DNA from: Streptomyces sp. CA-210063
Lineage (GTDB): Bacteria; Actinomycetota; Actinomycetes; Streptomycetales; Streptomycetaceae
Assembly: GCF_024612015.1 (NCBI RefSeq)
Contig: NZ_CP102512.1
Coordinates: forward strand, 10,044,001 to 10,108,000
Length of the DNA stretch: 64,000 nt
Direction: 5' to 3'
The translations under genes and the position numbers were made by a program. Below, one piece after another: positions 60,836 to 64,000 of the stretch. The notes under the pieces are model-generated. The model saw nothing but the letters and a program-made list of their open reading frames with translations, ran no database searches and had not been told where the DNA came from. Position 1 is the stretch's first letter. Every line of letters starts with the position of its first letter.

Positions 60836-61699
60836 TCAGCCGTCGGCCGGTAGCGGGGGAGCGGTGTGCGCCCCCGCCATGGCGGCCAGCTCCTCCGGCG
60901 TACGCGGACCGGGCTCCTCACCCGTCAACAGCCCCTGTTCGCGCAGCAGTCGAGCGACCGCGATGCCCCACGGGAGCCGTAGCCCCGCCTGCTGGAGGAG
61001 GTCCGTGCGGGCGAGCATCGCGGCCACCGGGCCCGTGCGGGCGCCCGACGGAGTGAGCAGCGCCGCGTCGTCGGCCCACCGCAGGGCGAGGTCGACGTCG
61101 TGCGTGGCCATCACGACGGTGGTGCCGGACCGGCGCAGCTCCTCCAGCGTGGCGAGAAGCCGCTCCTGGCCGTCGGGGTCGAGCCCGGCGGTCGGCTCGT
61201 CGAGGATCAGGACCCGGGGCCGCATCGCGACCGCGCCGGCGATGGCGGTCCGCTTGCGCTGCCCGTAGGAGAGCAGATGGGTGGGCCGGTCGGCGAGGGC
61301 GCTGATCCCGAGCGCGCCGAGCGCCTCCTCCACCCGGGCCCGCACCTGCGCGTCGGACAGCCCGAGGTTCAGCGGCCCGAACGACACGTCCTGCGCGACG
61401 GACGCCGCGAACAACTGGTCGTCCGGGTCCTGGACGACCAACTGGACGGTCGTCCGCAGCCGGGTCAGACCCTTGCGGTCGTACGTCACCGGCCGCCCCT
61501 GGACCGCCAACTCGCCCGAACGGGGCCGCAGTCCACCGCTGAGCAGCCGCATCAGCGTGGTCTTGCCGCTGCCGTTGCGGCCCAGCAGGGCGAGCGCGCG
61601 CCCCTCGTGCACCGCGAAGTCGAGATCGCTGAGCACGGCCGGGCCGTCCTCGTACGCGAAGGACGCGCCCCGTAGGGCGACCAGCACGGGCTCGCTCAT
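60836..61699 (-). CDS. cbiO: Cobalt ABC/ECF transporter ATP-binding protein
   Basis: The 287-residue ATPase has Walker A GRNGSGKTT, the Q-loop region LVVQDPDDQLFAASVAQDV typical of ECF/CbiO proteins, the signature LSYGQRKRTAIAGAV and Walker B VLILDEPTAGLD. It powers cobalt uptake with CbiM, CbiN and CbiQ. ATG at 61699 overlaps no other gene and lies 1 bp after the cbiQ stop; a longer in-frame start runs into cbiQ and is not family-like. Confidence 0.93.
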   Translation of the reverse strand: MSEPVLVALRGASFAYEDGPAVLSDLDFAVHEGRALALLGRNGSGKTTLMRLLSGGLRPRSGELAVQGRPVTYDRKGLTRLRTTVQLVVQDPDDQLFAASVAQDVSFGPLNLGLSDAQVRARVEEALGALGISALADRPTHLLSYGQRKRTAIAGAVAMRPRVLILDEPTAGLDPDGQERLLATLEELRRSGTTVVMATHDVDLALRWADDAALLTPSGARTGPVAAMLARTDLLQQAGLRLPWGIAVARLLREQGLLTGEEPGPRTPEELAAMAGAHTAPPLPADG

Positions 61700-61700
61700 G

Positions 61701-62456
61701 TCAGCGGCCTTTCCAGGACGAATCCAGTACGAAGGTGAGGGCGGCCACGGCCGCGAGCAGGGCGACACTGGCCGCGGTGAAGCGGGCGGAGACCCGGGCC
61801 TCGGGCACCAGGACGCGCAGGGTGCCGTCGTACCCCCGTCCGGCCAGCCCGGTCTGGAGGCGAGCCGCCCGGTCGAAGGCCCGTACGAACGCGGTGGCGC
61901 CCAGCCCGGCGAGGGAACGCCAGGTGGCGGCCCGTGTGGTGTGCCCCAGCCGGGCCGCCTGCGCCTCCCGGATCCGGCGCACCGAGTCCAGGAGAAGGAA
62001 GCTCATGCGGTACGTGACCAGCGCGACGTCCACGACCGGTGCGGGCACCCCGGCCTTCACCAGCCGGGGCAGCAGGTCCGACATGGGCGTGGTGAAGGCG
62101 AACAGCAGGACGCCGAGGGAGGCGGCCGAGGTGCGCAGCAGCAGCTCCCCGGCGCGGACCGGACCGCCCTCGGCCAGGGTGACGAACCCGTCGGGCCCGC
62201 CCACTTGGACCAGCAGGGGCAGCGCCCCGGTCACGCAGAAGCCCAGCGGCACCCGATAGGCGCGCCACAGCCGACGGCCGGGGACGCCCGCCGGGCCCAG
62301 CAGCACGGCGAGGGCGGTCAGCAGCACGAGGGCGGCGCCGGGCCAGGGTGGCAGGGAGATCGCGAGGACCGTGAGACCTAGTCCGAGCAAGGCCTTGTCC
62401 ACGGGGTGGCGGCGGCGCCAGCGACTGCTGTGCGCCGCCGCGTCGATCGGCAGCAC
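61701..62456 (-). CDS. cbiQ: Cobalt transporter transmembrane protein
   Basis: The 251-residue protein begins with a CbiQ-like IDAAAHSSRWRRRHPVDKALLG. It has about five membrane helices and the two Ala-Arg-Gly-type coupling regions RIREAQAARLGH and RAARLQTGLAGRGYDG. These short motifs contact CbiO. It is the T-component of the cobalt ECF transporter. Confidence 0.93.
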   Translation of the reverse strand: MLPIDAAAHSSRWRRRHPVDKALLGLGLTVLAISLPPWPGAALVLLTALAVLLGPAGVPGRRLWRAYRVPLGFCVTGALPLLVQVGGPDGFVTLAEGGPVRAGELLLRTSAASLGVLLFAFTTPMSDLLPRLVKAGVPAPVVDVALVTYRMSFLLLDSVRRIREAQAARLGHTTRAATWRSLAGLGATAFVRAFDRAARLQTGLAGRGYDGTLRVLVPEARVSARFTAASVALLAAVAALTFVLDSSWKGR

Positions 62457-62462
62457 GCGGGA

Positions 62463-62912
62463 TCAGACCCGGCCCGCGGTGGACTCGGCGGCGCCACCGG
62501 GCGGGCCTTCGTCACCGGTCGCGGTCCTGGCGGTCGCGGCCGCCGCCGTCGCGCTCACCGCGGTCGCCTCGCTCGTGGTGGTGTTCCCGGCCGCGTCCAG
62601 TCGCGCCCGGGCTCGCGCCTCGCCCTGGCGCCGGCCCCGGCGCACACCGAAGTAGTAGGCGAGGACGCCCGCGCCCAGCGCGGCCTGGAGGGAGAAGAGC
62701 GCCGACTCGATCTCACCGGACGGCGGCTCGTACAAGGGGGAGAACCAGGGCTCGTAGTCCGGCTCGATCTCGGTGATCGCCGTCTCCGCCTCGCCGTCGG
62801 AGCCCGTGAACGGCTCCTCCTTGTGGTCGCCGAGGCCGAGGGCCAGCGGCAGGACGGCGAGCGCGGCCACGACGATCAGCAGCAGGGCGTTGATCTTCGT
62901 GTTGCGGTTCAT
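62463..62912 (-). CDS. cbiN: Cobalt transport protein
   Basis: The 149-residue protein has two helices flanking an extracytoplasmic loop. The N-terminal helix is [19 protein letters not shown], the loop contains [23 protein letters not shown], and the second helix begins [19 protein letters not shown]. This is the CbiN plan. The C-terminal 40 residues are an Ala/Thr/Gly-rich tail longer than usual for the family. It overlaps cbiM by 4 bp. Confidence 0.92.
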   Translation of the reverse strand: MNRNTKINALLLIVVAALAVLPLALGLGDHKEEPFTGSDGEAETAITEIEPDYEPWFSPLYEPPSGEIESALFSLQAALGAGVLAYYFGVRRGRRQGEARARARLDAAGNTTTSEATAVSATAAAATARTATGDEGPPGGAAESTAGRV

Positions 62913-63619
62913 CGGGCCACCGCCTCGGTCTCGTCGGTCTCGGTCCGGTCCTGCTTGCCGGTCAGGAGCACGCCGAGCCGGGTCAGTTCGCCCTTGCTCG
63001 ACTGCACCAGCAGACGCATCACCAGCACGGTGAGGAGACCCTCGCTCACCGCGAGCGGGATCTGGGTGACGGCGAAGATCGAACCGAACTTGCCGAGCGC
63101 GCCGAGGAAGCCGCTGCTCGGGTCGGGGAACGCGAGCGCCAGCTGCACGCTGGTGACGCAGTAGGTGACCAGGTCGGCGACGAACGCGCCGAAGAACACC
63201 GTGACCATCAGCGGCACGCCGAACCGCCGCAGCAGCCGGTAGACGCCGTAACCCGCCCACGGCCCGGCGATCGCCATCGAGAAGACGTTGGCGCCGAGCG
63301 TGGTCAGGCCGCCGTGCGCGAGCAGCAGGGCCTGGAAGAGCAGGGTGATGGTGCCCAGCACCGCCATGATCGGTGGCCGGAACAGGATGGCGCCCAGGCC
63401 GGTGCCGGTGGGGTGGGAGCAACTCCCGGTCACCGACGGGAGCTTCAGCGCGGACAGGACGAAGGTGAAGGCCCCCGAGGCACCGAGCAGCAGTGTGCTC
63501 TCGGGATGCTCCCTGACCTCACGGGTGAGTGACCGTACTCCGTGGACGACGAACGGCGCGGACGCGACCCCCCAGGCGATCGCGTGCGCCGGAGGAAGGA
63601 AACCCTCGGCTATGTGCAT
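62909..63619 (-). CDS. cbiM: Cobalt-binding substrate-capture component
   Basis: The 236-residue membrane protein starts [16 protein letters not shown], where the free N-terminus and His2 coordinate cobalt in CbiM/NikM proteins. A second His-containing motif, [16 protein letters not shown], is present. It has about seven helices. It is the first gene of the cbiMNQO operon, 41 bp after the cobalamin riboswitch. Confidence 0.95.
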   Translation of the reverse strand: MHIAEGFLPPAHAIAWGVASAPFVVHGVRSLTREVREHPESTLLLGASGAFTFVLSALKLPSVTGSCSHPTGTGLGAILFRPPIMAVLGTITLLFQALLLAHGGLTTLGANVFSMAIAGPWAGYGVYRLLRRFGVPLMVTVFFGAFVADLVTYCVTSVQLALAFPDPSSGFLGALGKFGSIFAVTQIPLAVSEGLLTVLVMRLLVQSSKGELTRLGVLLTGKQDRTETDETEAVAR

Positions 63620-63660
63620 GGCTCAGCAGACCCTCTCCAGCACCTCGTGGATGGTTGACG

Positions 63661-63820
63661 CGCCTTGGCCGGTCTCCTGGCTTACGGGTGACACCGCCCG
63701 TGCTCCGCCTTCCCGGGTCTAGGACCCAGTGGCTGTCCGTGAGGACTGGAGCCGGACTTCCCGATCACAGTGGCGAGGGCCGCACCGGCATCACACCGGA
63801 TTTCCCGTTCACCAAGGCGT
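63661..63820 (-). ncRNA. Cobalamin riboswitch upstream of cbiM
   Basis: On the minus strand the RNA starts with a perfect P1 stem: CGCCTTGG (63813-63820) pairs with CCAAGGCG (63661-63668). Inside are GGTGAACGGGAA, the B12-box core GCCACTG (63768-63774) and a 3' GCCAGGAGACC (63671-63681), all in the expected order. When cobalamin is plentiful it should close the leader and shut down cobalt import. Confidence 0.93.
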
Positions 63821-63824
63821 GGTG

Positions 63825-63854
63825 ACAGTAGTGCCCGCACAAGGGCGCTGACAA
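63825..63854 (-). promoter_or_regulatory. Probable promoter of the cbiMNQO operon
   Basis: Minus-strand TTGTCA (63849-63854) and TACTGT (63825-63830) are 18 bp apart, fitting a vegetative promoter. The expected start near 63818 falls right at the first stem of the riboswitch, which supports the call. Confidence 0.65.
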
Positions 63855-64000
63855 GCGGAGCCGGGGGCGCGAAAGCGATGGTGAACAGCACACACCCCGG
63901 CGCACACCCCTTGCGTCACCTGCGGCACACACCACCGGGGAGAGCGGACGCCCTTGCCTGGATACGACGGCTTTGCCGGTGCGCCGGCTCCTCCCGTGGG
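63855..64000. other. Right edge of the window, no gene assigned
   Basis: The stretch upstream of the cbi promoter shows no sure gene. A plus-strand TTG near 63954, nine bases after GGGGAGAG, opens a frame reading PGYDGFAGAPAPPVG to the window end. It could be the start of a gene, but it is too short to judge. Confidence 0.25.

Overview
The window looks like a Streptomyces chromosome or a close actinomycete relative. The DNA is very GC-rich, start codons are often GTG, and neighbouring genes are commonly coupled by ATGA or GTGA overlaps. The gene families are typical of Streptomyces: modular PKS/NRPS, LacI-controlled glycosidase operons, beta-propeller phytase and iron boxes. Functions are read from protein sequence by eye. 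No database search was run.

Layout. 1-2229: the 3' end of a modular type I PKS (KR-ACP-TE). 2256-5687: a lipoprotein plus a fused two-permease gene of the peptide/nickel ABC class, behind a promoter with an IdeR/DmdR1-type iron box. 5829-6578: orphan kdpC preceded by the last codons of a deleted kdpB. 6607-15242: a LacI-controlled plant-polysaccharide operon (binding protein, two permeases, GH42 beta-galactosidase, secreted GH93-like propeller with a ricin lectin domain). 15243-17496: a scarred strip with an IS200-type transposase tail, a MarR gene, and a truncated LacI gene joined to a truncated rhamnosidase. 17490-42020: a minus-strand NRPS locus with four NRPS proteins, MbtH, type II thioesterase, SDR and a cysteate-synthase-like enzyme. 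42270-45570: divergent 2-oxoacid dehydrogenase genes, E1-alpha and an unusual E1-beta/E2 fusion. 45656-50371: a two-component system, an acyltransferase-like membrane protein and a phytase. 50448-60817: a complete-looking L-fucose import and oxidative catabolism locus. 60836-63820: cbiMNQO cobalt uptake behind a cobalamin riboswitch.

The NRPS locus is the most interesting part. Short docking segments suggest the order 2559-aa protein, then 2161-aa, then 1326-aa. Hand-read specificity codes suggest Val, then Asp/Asn (epimerised), then Thr, then a residue from a module with no adenylation domain (epimerised), then an unassigned residue and release by a TE. The operon also encodes a free Thr-type A-PCP protein with a degenerate condensation-like N-terminus. 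This suggests loading of the A-less module in trans, as in SyrB1/SyrE. The cysteate-synthase-like enzyme, the SDR and the divergent E1/E2 pair are candidates for making unusual building blocks or an N-terminal acyl cap.

The fucose locus makes a full pathway: ABC import, mutarotation, oxidation to lactone, lactone hydrolysis, dehydration, second oxidation and cleavage to pyruvate and lactate. Three copies of a 15-bp palindrome lie between its divergent operons and are probably the sites of the GntR/FadR-type regulator. The hydrolase gene carries a 197-bp inverted-repeat element that inserted in frame.
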